Of a stretch of 64,000 nucleotides of DNA, positions 38,681 to 47,511 are shown piece by piece. The notes beneath the pieces are model-generated. The model saw nothing but the letters and a program-made list of their open reading frames with translations. It had not been told where the DNA came from and ran no database searches. The first letter of the stretch is position 1, and each line of letters opens with the position of its first letter. The translations under genes and the position numbers were made by a program. The stretch comes from Pseudomonas gozinkensis (GTDB lineage Bacteria; Pseudomonadota; Gammaproteobacteria; Pseudomonadales; Pseudomonadaceae), in NCBI RefSeq assembly GCF_014863585.1, contig NZ_CP062253.1, positions 1,266,501 to 1,330,500 of the forward strand. The letters are read 5' to 3'.

Positions 38681-39463
38681 ATGATTGAGCAACCCGCGGC
38701 CTGCCGCATCCATGTCGAGGCCCTCGGCCCGACGTTCGAAGCGCAGGCCGAGCAGTGGGCGCAGCGCCTGAACCTGCCGTTGCAGGTGGCTGACGGCGAG
38801 TTTGCCCTGCAGGTCGGCGAGCAGGGTTTGCAGCTGCAACAACTGGGACCGGATGCGCCGGGCCCGGTGCGGGTCGACTTCGTCGAGGGCGGCGCGGCCC
38901 ATCGCCGGCTGTACGGCGGCGGCAGCGGGCAGATGATCGCCAAGGCGGTCGGCATCGCACAGGGCGTGCGTCCACGGGTGCTGGATGCGACGGCGGGGCT
39001 CGGGAAAGATGCGTTCGTGCTGGCCAGTCTCGGTTGCGAGATGAGCCTGATCGAGCGCCAGCCATTGATCGGCGCTTTGCTGGAGGATGGTCTGGCCCGC
39101 GCGGCGGAAGACTTCGATGTGGCGCCGATCGTGGCGCGGATGAAGCTGCTCAAGGGCAACTCCATCGAGGTGATGCGCAATTGGGAGGGCGAGCCGCCGC
39201 AGGTGATCTACCTCGACCCGATGTTCCCGCACCGTGAGAAAACCGCGCTGGTGAAGAAGGAAATGCGCCTGTTCCGTCCGTTGGTGGGTGATGATCCGGA
39301 TGCACCGGCCTTGCTCGAAGCGGCGTTGGCACTGGCCACGCATCGGGTGGTGGTCAAGCGACCGCGCAAGGCGCCGTGCATCGAAGGGCCGAAACCGAGT
39401 CATGCGCTGGATGGCAAATCCAGCCGCTATGACATTTACCCGAAGAAAGCGCTCAAGGCCTGA
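38681..39463 (+). CDS. rsmJ: 16S rRNA (guanine1516-N2)-methyltransferase RsmJ
   Basis: A 260-residue SAM-dependent methyltransferase for G1516 of 16S rRNA. The SAM-binding motif [16 protein letters not shown] is near residue 101 and the catalytic [11 protein letters not shown] near 176. The ATG at 38681 is set by homology, since only a weak GAG precedes it. It lies between the repeat protein and a REPIN, upstream of mexL as in P. aeruginosa. Confidence 0.93.
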   Translation: MIEQPAACRIHVEALGPTFEAQAEQWAQRLNLPLQVADGEFALQVGEQGLQLQQLGPDAPGPVRVDFVEGGAAHRRLYGGGSGQMIAKAVGIAQGVRPRVLDATAGLGKDAFVLASLGCEMSLIERQPLIGALLEDGLARAAEDFDVAPIVARMKLLKGNSIEVMRNWEGEPPQVIYLDPMFPHREKTALVKKEMRLFRPLVGDDPDAPALLEAALALATHRVVVKRPRKAPCIEGPKPSHALDGKSSRYDIYPKKALKA

Positions 39464-39479
39464 GATCGAGTCGTCCCCA

Positions 39480-39557
39480 ATCGCTGGCAAGCCAGCTCCC
39501 ACAGGTTCAGTGGTGTGCACACAATCCCGATCATGTGGGAGCTGGCTTGCCAGCGAT
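39480..39557. repeat. REPIN
   Basis: Inverted REP units at 39480-39503 and 39534-39557, both TGGCTTGCCA type, between rsmJ and mexL. Confidence 0.92.
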
Positions 39558-39582
39558 AGCGTCAGAACAGACACCGCAGAAA

Positions 39583-40218
39583 CTAGGGGCGATAGGCCCG
39601 CATGAACAGCTCGATCACTTCCTGCACATGACTTTCCGCCGCCTCGCCGGTCAGCGGCTCACCGCAGCCGTACAACAGGCGGAAATTCCCGGCGCCCTTG
39701 ATCAGGCAAAAGAAGTGCTCGGCGGCGTTGTGCGGGTTGTCGATGCTCAGCACGCCGGTTTCGTGAATACGCCGCAGCAAACGTTCCATGCCTTGCACCA
39801 TGCGCTGCGGGCCGGCCTCGAAGAAGATCAGCGACAGCTTCGGATCCTGACTGCCCAGCGCCATGATCAGGCGATGCAGGTTCACCGATTCATCGCTGTT
39901 GATCAGGTGGTGAAAGCCTCGCGCAATGTTCAGCAACACATTTTCCACCGCGATGCCGTCCGGCAATTCGAAGAACAGCGGGGGTAATTGTTCCTCGCAT
40001 TTGGCCACCACGGCGGCAGAGAACAGCGTCTCCTTGTCGTTGAAATGGCTATAGACCGTCAGCTTCGACACACCAGCCTCGCTGGCCACCGCGTCCATGC
40101 TGGTGTTGGCATAGCCATGACTCAGAAACAGGATTTTCGCCGCCTCGAGAATCGCCTGGCGCTTGGCCGGATCCTTCGGTCGGCCAGGGCCGTTTGGAGT
40201 GGAAAGATTGTTCGACAT
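39583..40218 (-). CDS. mexL: TetR repressor MexL
   Basis: A 211-residue TetR-family repressor, divergent from mexJK. The helix-turn-helix is TSMDAVASEAGVSKLTVYSHF (about 39-58); the rest is a ligand domain. P. aeruginosa MexL is of similar length and represses mexJK and itself. The 94-base intergenic region contains a 14-base palindrome that is a plausible operator. The start at 40218 has no strong ribosome binding site. Confidence 0.88.
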   Translation of the reverse strand: MSNNLSTPNGPGRPKDPAKRQAILEAAKILFLSHGYANTSMDAVASEAGVSKLTVYSHFNDKETLFSAAVVAKCEEQLPPLFFELPDGIAVENVLLNIARGFHHLINSDESVNLHRLIMALGSQDPKLSLIFFEAGPQRMVQGMERLLRRIHETGVLSIDNPHNAAEHFFCLIKGAGNFRLLYGCGEPLTGEAAESHVQEVIELFMRAYRP

Positions 40219-40247
40219 TCTGCGCTTTTAATACTGGACTGGTGAGT

Positions 40248-40278
40248 TTGCTATTAATAACATACCGGCCAGTATAAT
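40248..40278 (+). promoter_or_regulatory. Predicted mexJ promoter
   Basis: TTGCTA (40248-40253) and TATAAT (40273-40278) resemble -35 and -10 boxes, though the spacer of 19 bases is long. The operator palindrome overlaps the -10 box and much of the spacer, so repressor binding would block polymerase. Confidence 0.5.
40262..40275. promoter_or_regulatory. Predicted MexL operator
   Basis: ATACCGGCCAGTAT is a palindrome with one mismatched pair in seven, in the mexL-mexJ intergenic region. A matching half-site, ATACTGG, occurs at 40231-40237 nearer to mexL. Size and position suit a TetR operator. Confidence 0.6.
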
Positions 40279-40312
40279 TATTCCAAGCCTCCTTAGCGAA
40301 AGGTCCTTCACC

Positions 40313-41413
40313 ATGTTCCGCCATGCGTTGTCCTTTGCGGTGCCAGTCAGTCTGGCGTTTTTATTGTCGGCGTGTGACAAGGAAGAGGTGACGCAAGTCA
40401 GCGTGCGACCGGCCATGGTGGTGCAGCCAGAGCCTTCGGCGCAGGCGATGGAAAGTTATCCGGGCGAGGTTCGCGCTCGCTATGAACCCGATCTGGCGTT
40501 CCGCATCGGCGGCAAAGTCAGCCGACGACTGGTCGATGAAGGTCAGCGCGTGAAGGCCGATCAACCGCTCGCCGAACTCGACCCGCAGGACGTACGCCTG
40601 CAACTGGAAGCGACCCGGGCCCAGGTCGCGGCGGCCGAAGCCAACCTGAACCTGGTGCGCGCCGAGCGTGACCGCTACAAGACCCTGATGGAACGGCAGA
40701 TGGTCAGCCGCTCGGCCTATGACAATGCCGAGAACCTCTACCGCTCCGGCGAAGCCCGCCTCAAACAGATCAAAGCCGAATTCAACGTCTCGACCAATCA
40801 GGCCAGTTACGCCGTGCTGCGCGCGCCCCAGGATGGCGTGGTGGCCAAGCGTTCGGTGGAAGTCGGGCAAGTGGTCGCCGCCGGGCAAACTGTTTTCACC
40901 CTCGCTACCGATGGCGAGCGTGAAGTGCTGATCAGCCTGCCGGAGCAGAGCTTCGGCCGCTTCAAGGTCGGCCAGCCGGTGTCGGTGGAGCTGTGGACGC
41001 AACAGAACCAACGCTTCGCCGGGCAGATCCGCGAGCTGTCGCCGGCCGCCGATCCGAAATCCCGGACCTTCGCCGCACGCATTTCATTCACCTCCGGCAA
41101 GGTCCCGGCAGAACTGGGCCAGAGCGCCCGGGTATTCGTGCAGACCGCCGACGTCATCCCGCTGTCGGTACCGCTCTCGGCGCTGACGGCCGAAAACGGC
41201 GCGACCTACGTCTGGGTCGTCAGCGCCAACAACACGTTGAAAAAGACCCCGGTGCGCACCGGCCCGTTCGGTGAGAAAACCGTGCCGGTGCTCGAAGGCC
41301 TGAACGCCAGCGACTGGGTGGTCGCCGCCGGCGTCCACGTGTTGCTGGAAGGGCAGCAGGTGCGTCCGGTGGATCGCTCCAACCGCGTGGTCAATCTGGC
41401 GGACAAGGAGTAA
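40313..41413 (+). CDS. mexJ: RND efflux membrane fusion protein MexJ
   Basis: A 366-residue periplasmic adaptor with a lipobox (LLSAC, cysteine at residue 21), barrel-sandwich (lipoyl-like) halves, a long alpha-helical hairpin (about 95-150; LEATRAQVAAAEANL) and beta-barrel domains. It links the MexK pump to an outer membrane channel such as OprM; no channel gene is present here, as in P. aeruginosa. mexK follows after six bases. Confidence 0.92.
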   Translation: MFRHALSFAVPVSLAFLLSACDKEEVTQVSVRPAMVVQPEPSAQAMESYPGEVRARYEPDLAFRIGGKVSRRLVDEGQRVKADQPLAELDPQDVRLQLEATRAQVAAAEANLNLVRAERDRYKTLMERQMVSRSAYDNAENLYRSGEARLKQIKAEFNVSTNQASYAVLRAPQDGVVAKRSVEVGQVVAAGQTVFTLATDGEREVLISLPEQSFGRFKVGQPVSVELWTQQNQRFAGQIRELSPAADPKSRTFAARISFTSGKVPAELGQSARVFVQTADVIPLSVPLSALTAENGATYVWVVSANNTLKKTPVRTGPFGEKTVPVLEGLNASDWVVAAGVHVLLEGQQVRPVDRSNRVVNLADKE

Positions 41414-41419
41414 TCCCCG

Positions 41420-44400
41420 ATGGGTTTCAATCTTTCCGCCTGGGCACTGCGCAATCGCCAGATCGTACTGTTCCTGATGCTTCTGCTGGCGATCGTCGGC
41501 GCCTTGTCCTACACCAAGCTCGGCCAGAGCGAAGACCCGCCGTTCACCTTCAAGGCCATGGTCATCCAGACTCGCTGGCCGGGCGCCACGGCGCAGGAAG
41601 TCTCGCGCCAGGTCACGGAGCGCATCGAAAAGAAACTGATGGAAACCGGCGAATACGAGCGCATTGTCTCGTTCTCGCGCCCCGGTGAATCCCAGGTCAC
41701 GTTCATCGCCCGCGACTCCATGCATTCGGTGGAGATTCCGGACCTCTGGTATCAGGTGCGCAAGAAGGTCAGCGACATTCGCCAGACCTTGCCGCCGGGG
41801 ATTCAGGGGCCGTTTTTCAACGATGAGTTCGGTACCACCTTCGGCAACATCTATGCGCTGACCGGCGACGGTTTCGACTATGCCGTGCTCAAGGATTACG
41901 CCGACCGCATCCAGATCCAGCTGCAACGGGTCAAGGACGTGGGCAAGGTCGACCTGCTCGGCTTGCAGGACGAGAAAATCTGGGTCGAGCTGTCCAACGT
42001 CAAACTCGCCACGCTCGGTTTGCCATTGGCGGCGGTTCAGCAGGCGCTGGAAGAACAGAACGCGGTGTCCACCGCCGGCTTCTTCGAAACCGGCAGTGAG
42101 CGATTGCAGCTACGGGTTTCGGGGAATTTTCAGACGGTCGACGAGATCAAGAACTTCCCGATCCGGGTCGGTGATCGTACGTTCCGCATCTCCGATGTCG
42201 CCGACGTGCGACGCGGTTTCAACGATCCTCCAGCGCCGCGCATGCGCTTCATGGGCGAAGACGCCATCGGTCTTGCGGTGGCGATGAAGGACGGCGGCGA
42301 CATTCTGGTGCTGGGCAAGGCCCTGGAAATCGAGTTCGCCCGGATCCAGAAAAACCTGCCGGCCGGCATGCAGTTGCGCAAGGTCTCCGACCAGCCTGCA
42401 GCAGTGAAAACCGGCGTGGGCGAGTTCGTCCAGGTGCTGGTCGAAGCGCTGGCCATCGTGTTGCTGGTGAGTTTCTTCTCCCTCGGCGTGCGCACCGGCA
42501 TGGTGGTGGCGCTGACCATTCCGCTGGTGCTGGCGATGACCTTCGCCTGCATGTATTACCTTGGCATCGGCCTGCACAAGATTTCCCTCGGCGCGCTGGT
42601 GCTGGCGCTGGGCTTGCTGGTGGACGACGCGATCATCGCCGTGGAAATGATGGCGATCAAAATGGAGCAGGGCTTCGACCGGATCAAGGCTGCCAGTTAT
42701 GCCTGGACCAGCACCGCGTTCCCGATGCTCACCGGTACGCTGATCACTGCCGCAGGCTTCCTGCCGATTGCCACGGCGCAGTCCGGCACCGGCGAATACA
42801 CCCGCTCGATCTTCCAGGTGGTGACCATCGCCTTGCTCGCATCGTGGGTGGCGGCCGTGGTGTTCGTGCCGTATCTGGGGGAAAAACTCCTGCCGGATCT
42901 GGCGAAAATTCACGCGGCCAAACACGGCACGGCTGACGGCCAGACCGATCCCTACGGCACGCCGTTCTACCAACGGGTGCGGCGTCTGGTGGAGTGGTGC
43001 GTGCGTCGGCGCAAAACCGTGATCGTGCTTACCGTGCTGCTGTTCGTGGCGTCGGTGGCGTTGTTCCGGTTCGTGCCGCAGCAGTTCTTCCCGGCCTCCG
43101 GGCGACTGGAACTGATGGTCGATCTGAAGCTCGCCGAGGGCGCCTCGCTGGCCAATACCACCGGTGAGGTCAAACGCCTGGAGGCGATGCTCAAGGATCA
43201 TGCGGGCATCGACAACTACGTCGCTTACGTCGGCACCGGTTCGCCGCGTTTCTACCTGCCGCTGGATCAACAACTGCCGGCGGCGAGCTTCGCCCAGTTC
43301 GTCGTACTGGCGAAAACCATCGAGGAACGCGAAGCGCTGCGCACGTGGCTGATCGACACCTTGAACGAGCAATTCCCGTCCCTGCGCTCGCGGGTCACGC
43401 GTCTGGAGAACGGTCCTCCGGTCGGCTATCCGGTGCAGTTCCGCGTCACTGGCGAGCACATCGAAGAAGTCCGGGCCCTGGCGCGCAAGGTCGCGGCCAA
43501 GGTGCGCGAGAACCCGCATGTGGTGAACGTGCATCTGGACTGGGAAGAGCCGAGCAAGGTCGTGTACCTGAACATCGATCAGGATCGCGCCCGTGCCTTG
43601 GGCGTGAGCACGGCGAATCTGGCGAAATTCCTCCAGAGTTCGCTGACCGGCTCCAGCGTCAGCCAGTACCGCGAGGACAACGAACTGATCGAAATCCTCC
43701 TGCGCGGCACCGTGCACGAGCGCACCGAACTGTCGTTGCTGCCGAGTCTTGCGGTGCCGACCGATAACGGTCGCAGCGTCGCACTGTCGCAGATTGCCAC
43801 GCTGGAATATGGCTTCGAGGAAGGCATCATCTGGCACCGCAATCGTCTGCCGAACGTGACCGTGCGCGCGGACATCTACGGCAAGGAGCAGCCGGCGACG
43901 CTGGTGAAGCAGATCATGCCGACGCTCGACCCGATCCGTGCCGAATTGCCGGACGGCTATCTGCTGGATGTCGGCGGTACGGTGGAGGATTCGGAGCGTG
44001 GGCAGAAGTCGGTGAACGCCGGGGTGCCGATGTTCATTGTCGTGGTGCTGACGTTGCTGATGGTGCAGTTGCGCAGTTTTTCGCGCACGGCGATGGTGTT
44101 TCTGACAGCGCCGCTGGGGTTGATCGGGGTGACGCTGTTTCTGCTGGTGTTCCGTCAGCCGTTCGGGTTTGTGGCGATGCTCGGGACCATCGCGCTGTCG
44201 GGGATGATCATGCGTAACTCGGTGATTCTGGTGGACCAGATCGAGCAGGATATTGCGGCGGGGCTCAAGCCCTGGCAGGCGATTATCGAGGCGACCGTGC
44301 GGCGGTTCAGGCCGATTGTGTTGACGGCGCTGGCGGCGGTGCTGGCGATGATTCCGCTTTCTCGTAGTGTGTTTTTCGGGCCGATGGCGGTGGCGATCAT

Positions 44401-44488
44401 GGGGGGGTTGATTGTTGCTACGGCTTTGACGCTTTTGTTTTTGCCGGCGTTGTATGCGGCTTGGTTCAGGGTTCGCAAGGAGTCCTGA
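41420..44488 (+). CDS. mexK: RND efflux transporter MexK
   Basis: A 1022-residue inner-membrane proton-driven pump with twelve expected transmembrane helices and two large periplasmic loops. The TM4 proton-relay pair is in GLLVDDAII (about residue 400); TM10-11 carry GMIMRNSVILVDQIEQD. Length matches P. aeruginosa MexK. AAGGAG precedes the ATG by about nine bases. Substrates in P. aeruginosa include triclosan and tetracycline or erythromycin depending on the channel; these need not apply here. The last 400 bases look richer in T than the rest. Confidence 0.93.
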   Translation: MGFNLSAWALRNRQIVLFLMLLLAIVGALSYTKLGQSEDPPFTFKAMVIQTRWPGATAQEVSRQVTERIEKKLMETGEYERIVSFSRPGESQVTFIARDSMHSVEIPDLWYQVRKKVSDIRQTLPPGIQGPFFNDEFGTTFGNIYALTGDGFDYAVLKDYADRIQIQLQRVKDVGKVDLLGLQDEKIWVELSNVKLATLGLPLAAVQQALEEQNAVSTAGFFETGSERLQLRVSGNFQTVDEIKNFPIRVGDRTFRISDVADVRRGFNDPPAPRMRFMGEDAIGLAVAMKDGGDILVLGKALEIEFARIQKNLPAGMQLRKVSDQPAAVKTGVGEFVQVLVEALAIVLLVSFFSLGVRTGMVVALTIPLVLAMTFACMYYLGIGLHKISLGALVLALGLLVDDAIIAVEMMAIKMEQGFDRIKAASYAWTSTAFPMLTGTLITAAGFLPIATAQSGTGEYTRSIFQVVTIALLASWVAAVVFVPYLGEKLLPDLAKIHAAKHGTADGQTDPYGTPFYQRVRRLVEWCVRRRKTVIVLTVLLFVASVALFRFVPQQFFPASGRLELMVDLKLAEGASLANTTGEVKRLEAMLKDHAGIDNYVAYVGTGSPRFYLPLDQQLPAASFAQFVVLAKTIEEREALRTWLIDTLNEQFPSLRSRVTRLENGPPVGYPVQFRVTGEHIEEVRALARKVAAKVRENPHVVNVHLDWEEPSKVVYLNIDQDRARALGVSTANLAKFLQSSLTGSSVSQYREDNELIEILLRGTVHERTELSLLPSLAVPTDNGRSVALSQIATLEYGFEEGIIWHRNRLPNVTVRADIYGKEQPATLVKQIMPTLDPIRAELPDGYLLDVGGTVEDSERGQKSVNAGVPMFIVVVLTLLMVQLRSFSRTAMVFLTAPLGLIGVTLFLLVFRQPFGFVAMLGTIALSGMIMRNSVILVDQIEQDIAAGLKPWQAIIEATVRRFRPIVLTALAAVLAMIPLSRSVFFGPMAVAIMGGLIVATALTLLFLPALYAAWFRVRKES

Positions 44489-44830
44489 AATTTTTTGAGC
44501 GTGGCGGCCTTTGGGCCGGCCAGGCTCTTGGGGTTTTGGGTGAATATCCGTTTCTGCGGGGGTTGCCGCTGGCGGTTTCGCCCTTACGGCGAGTCCCTTT
44601 GGCAAACGCCCCAAAGGAACCAAAGGTCTGGGCCCCGGCGTTCGGCCCCTCGCTGGGGCTCGGGGTTCCTTCGTTCCGGGATTCATCCGGGGGCATCGCC
44701 TCCGGTTTGCTTCGCTGCACCTCCTCTCGATGTGTTCGACTTCGTCGAACGGCGCTGCGCGCCTACCCCCGGATAAATCCCTCCACTCAGCCGGCCGAAG
44801 GGGCCGGCACGTCAAAAGCGTTACTCGAGC
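44489..44830. other. Hairpin-rich gene-free stretch after mexK
   Basis: No credible gene is seen. At least four hairpins are present: CCTTTGG (44596-44602) with CCAAAGG (44611-44617); GCCCC (44645-44649) with GGGGC (44655-44659); GTTCGAC (44734-44740) with GTCGAAC (44744-44750); and GCCGGCC (44790-44796) with GGCCGGC (44802-44808). It resembles the long, multi-hairpin intergenic repeats found in several copies in Pseudomonas genomes. Open frames in it on both strands look like artefacts of its GC-rich structure. Confidence 0.55.
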
Positions 44831-44888
44831 TAACGCTCATTGTGTTGAGTGGTGAGAAGCGCATCGGAGTGTAGGTTTTGCGCTTTTC

Positions 44889-44980
44889 TGTGGGAGCGAG
44901 CTTGCTCGCGAAGGCGGCCTGTCTGCCGACCATGCTCTATGGGTTGGACTCAATCTTGTCGGAGCTGGCCTGCTAGCGAT
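44889..44980 (+). repeat. REP unit plus degenerate direct copy
   Basis: A full REP unit (44889-44912, GAGCTTGCTC stem) is followed by a decayed unit in the same orientation (44957-44980, GTCGGAGCTGG, with CTGGCCTGCTAG core). This is not an inverted REPIN. The rest of 44831-45121 shows nothing else. Confidence 0.7.
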
Positions 44981-45121
44981 GGCAGCCTGACAACTGAGCA
45001 AAACAATGGTGTAGGACTCTGTGTCGCCTCCTACAAGTTTTCAGACCGCTCCGATATTGAGTCGCTGTGTTGGCGGTGCTGTACTCGAGGCTGTTTTTCA
45101 GCCTTGTTTGAGCCAGCTTTG

Positions 45122-46285
45122 ATGAAGAAACCGCCGGTATTGAAGGGTCGGGCCGATCCGGTCTTTGAGTTGTTGATGCGCGCGCCTCACAAGCAGCGTC
45201 TGGCGGATTATCTTGCGTTGCTCAAGCCGCTGGATGATCAGGGGCGGTATCTGCCTTTTGAGGATTTGCGGTATCGCTGGGCCAGTGGGCTGGATTCGCG
45301 TTTGTGTTGGGCGTTGGTCAAGAAGGCGCGGGTCGCTCAGTACATTCATCTTCTGCCTTTGGGGGAGCCGGCGCAGTGGGGGAAGTTTGTGCCGACGCCC
45401 ACCGCGCAGAAGGCCCTTTCAGTGGTTGATCGGCAAACCACGACAGCGTCGCTGGAGTACATGACCAGCCAGATAGGCGAGCGGGCGCATTTCAGTTATT
45501 TGCTTAACGATCTGATCGAGGATGAGGCGATCAGCAGCAGTCAGCTGGAGGGCGCCGCGATCACCACTCGTGTTGCCAAGGACATGCTCAAGCAACGGCG
45601 TCAGCCGCGTACGCCGGATGAGCGGATGGTCATGGGTAATTACCGGATGATGAATTTCGCCTGGGAAAAACGTTACGAGCCATTGAGCGTGGAGTTGATA
45701 GCGTCAATCCATCGAGTTGGTGTCGAGGGCATTGATGACGAGCAGTACGCCCCGGGGCTTTTCAGGACCAACGATGAAGTGGTGGTGCAGGACGGCGAAG
45801 GGAATACCGTACACACGCCACCGCCTGCCGCCGGATTGGTGAGGCGACTGGATTTGATCTCGCAGTGGATCAATCAACCACAGGGTTCACCTCGGCAAAA
45901 AAACTACCTGCATCCGCTGATCAAGGCGATCACGCTGCACTTTGCCCTGGGTTACGAACATCCGTTTCGCGACGGCAACGGGCGGGTCGCCAGGGCGCTG
46001 TTTTACTGGTTCATGTTCAAGCAGGATTTTTCGGCCTTCCGCTATATCGCGATCAGTCTTTTACTGCGCAACGCGCCGGTGAAGTACGGGCGGTCGTATT
46101 TGCACAGCGAAGCCGATGAGCTCGATCTGACGTACTTCATCGAGTTTCAGTGTTCGGTGATTCTGCGGGCGGTGGAGGAGTTTACCGATGTGTATCGCAA
46201 GAGTGTGGCGTACAGCGATATTGGACGGCGGAACGGATTGAATAACGGGAGTGAGACAGCTCACTCCCGTGTCGTGTCGGTTTAG
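45122..46285 (+). CDS. Fic domain protein with N-terminal autoinhibitory motif
   Basis: A 387-residue Fic/DOC-type enzyme expected to transfer AMP (or another nucleotide group) to target protein hydroxyls. The active-site motif HPFRDGNGR is at residues about 280-288. An inhibitory helix SSSQLEG at about 138-144 (S/TxxxE(G/N) type, glutamate E143) marks a class II Fic protein that holds itself in check. An N-terminal Fic_N-like segment (PLKPLDDQGRYLPF) is also typical. A C-terminal winged-helix region is not seen. The ATG at 45122 has only a weak ribosome binding site. Its 3' end overlaps the convergent DUF4197 gene by four bases. Confidence 0.87.
   Translation: MKKPPVLKGRADPVFELLMRAPHKQRLADYLALLKPLDDQGRYLPFEDLRYRWASGLDSRLCWALVKKARVAQYIHLLPLGEPAQWGKFVPTPTAQKALSVVDRQTTTASLEYMTSQIGERAHFSYLLNDLIEDEAISSSQLEGAAITTRVAKDMLKQRRQPRTPDERMVMGNYRMMNFAWEKRYEPLSVELIASIHRVGVEGIDDEQYAPGLFRTNDEVVVQDGEGNTVHTPPPAAGLVRRLDLISQWINQPQGSPRQKNYLHPLIKAITLHFALGYEHPFRDGNGRVARALFYWFMFKQDFSAFRYIAISLLLRNAPVKYGRSYLHSEADELDLTYFIEFQCSVILRAVEEFTDVYRKSVAYSDIGRRNGLNNGSETAHSRVVSV
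46246..46269. terminator. Terminator hairpin inside the 3' end of the Fic gene
   Basis: CGGGAGTGAG (46246-46255) pairs with CTCACTCCCG (46260-46269) around ACAG: ten perfect base pairs, encoded within the last codons of the Fic gene and lying just downstream of the DUF4197 stop. It probably ends DUF4197 transcription. Confidence 0.7.
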
Positions 46286-46971
46286 AGCGTACCAAACACT
46301 TTTTTCGCCAGACTCGTCGCCGCAGCGGCCGGGTTCTTGCGGAGGGTTTCTTCCTGTTTGCCGATCATTTCGAACAGGCCGTTGAGCGCTTGTTCGGTCA
46401 CGTAACTTTCGATGTTGGCGCTCTTTGCATCCACCACGCCGAAGGTTGCGGCCTGGCCGGCAAAGGCGTTGTACTTCTGGGCTACGCCGACTTTGTCGGT
46501 TGCCTGTTTGACGATAGGCAGGAATTTGGTGCGGATCTGTTCGCGGCTGGATTTGTCCAGGTATTGGGTGGCGGAGTCGTTGCCGCCGCTGAGGATACCT
46601 TTGGCGTCTTCCACGCTCATTTTCTTCACGGCATCAACGAGGATCGGCTGGGCCTGGGTGACGGCGGTTTCCGCGGCCTTGTTCATGGCGGTTTCCAGTT
46701 CGTCGACCTGGGCGCCCATGCCAAAGGCTTTCATCTTGCCGGCGACTTTGCCGAGTTTGCCCGGCAGTTCGATCTTCACGTCCGGGTTGTTGCTGAAGCC
46801 GCCCGGGGTGCCGAGTTGTTTGACGGCCAGTTGCGCGCCCTGGGTCAGGGCATCCTTGAGGCCGCCGGTGGCATCGCCTTGCGACAGGTCGCTAAGGGAC
46901 AGGGCCAGTGCGTTGGCGGAGATCATCAGGCCCGCGCACAGGCCGGCGAAGCGAAGGGTAGGGCGGAGCAT
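46282..46971 (-). CDS. DUF4197 family protein
   Basis: A 229-residue protein with an N-terminal signal peptide (hydrophobic stretch FAGLCAGLMISANALA) and an all-helical DUF4197 domain. It is probably periplasmic; no biochemical role is known. The ATG at 46971 follows AAGGAAG. It is the second gene of a pair with the YbaY-like lipoprotein 23 bases upstream. Its stop overlaps the convergent Fic gene stop. Confidence 0.85.
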   Translation of the reverse strand: MLRPTLRFAGLCAGLMISANALALSLSDLSQGDATGGLKDALTQGAQLAVKQLGTPGGFSNNPDVKIELPGKLGKVAGKMKAFGMGAQVDELETAMNKAAETAVTQAQPILVDAVKKMSVEDAKGILSGGNDSATQYLDKSSREQIRTKFLPIVKQATDKVGVAQKYNAFAGQAATFGVVDAKSANIESYVTEQALNGLFEMIGKQEETLRKNPAAAATSLAKKVFGTL

Positions 46972-46994
46972 GAAAGCTTCCTTGTTCAAAAGAA

Positions 46995-47393
46995 TTAGCG
47001 GGCGGCGTCGACGCGGATCTTCAGTGGCTGCGGATCCTTGCCATCGAGCTGCACGGCATGGTTTTCGGTGGTGATGAACATCAGCTCGCCGTTGACTTCG
47101 ATGCGTGCGCTGACCGAGTAGCGGTGGCCGGGTTTGACCTGGGCCGGATCGTAACTCAAGTGAAACGGCAGCGGCACCTGGCCTTTGACCGGGCCTTTCT
47201 GTTCGTCGAGCACCACGGCCGGAGCATCGGCCAGCGAGACGTCCTGCAGGCTTACGCTCAAGGTTGCGCTTGGCGGCAGGGCGATGCGTTGCAGGTAGAA
47301 CACTTCGCCGTCCAGGCTGACCTTGCCGGCCGGTGAGGTCGACTGGCAGGCGCTGAGCAGGGTGGCGGCGGCAAGTAGTGTGATTTTTTTCAT
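46995..47393 (-). CDS. YbaY-family lipoprotein
   Basis: A 132-residue lipoprotein with a lipobox at LLSAC (cysteine at residue 16) and a compact beta-rich domain of the YbaY/type III secretion pilotin-like family (VFYLQRIALPPSATLSVSLQ). E. coli YbaY is an outer-membrane-associated lipoprotein of uncertain role. It is co-oriented with, and immediately upstream of, the DUF4197 gene. Confidence 0.87.
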   Translation of the reverse strand: MKKITLLAAATLLSACQSTSPAGKVSLDGEVFYLQRIALPPSATLSVSLQDVSLADAPAVVLDEQKGPVKGQVPLPFHLSYDPAQVKPGHRYSVSARIEVNGELMFITTENHAVQLDGKDPQPLKIRVDAAR

Positions 47394-47412
47394 CGGACGT
47401 TCTCCTTTTCAA

Positions 47413-47502
47413 TGTGGGAGCGAGCTTGCTCGCGAAGGCGGTGTGTCAGTCGACATTGACATTGACTGAAGCTACGCCTTCGCGAGCAAGCTCGCTCCCA
47501 CA
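47413..47502. repeat. REPIN
   Basis: Inverted REP units at 47413-47436 and 47479-47502, GAGCTTGCTC type, downstream of plsB. Confidence 0.92.
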
Positions 47503-47511
47503 GGGTTTGCA

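Noticed and set aside
42110..44815. Minus-strand open frame of 901 codons
   Set aside because: Antisense to mexK and rich in His, Arg and Gln, typical of shadow frames.
44461..44874. Plus-strand 137-codon open frame after mexK
   Set aside because: Lies in the hairpin-rich repeat and lacks a ribosome binding site.
44849..45121. N-terminal extension of the Fic gene to 44849
   Set aside because: The extension runs through a REP unit and has no homology to Fic proteins; ATG 45122 fits.
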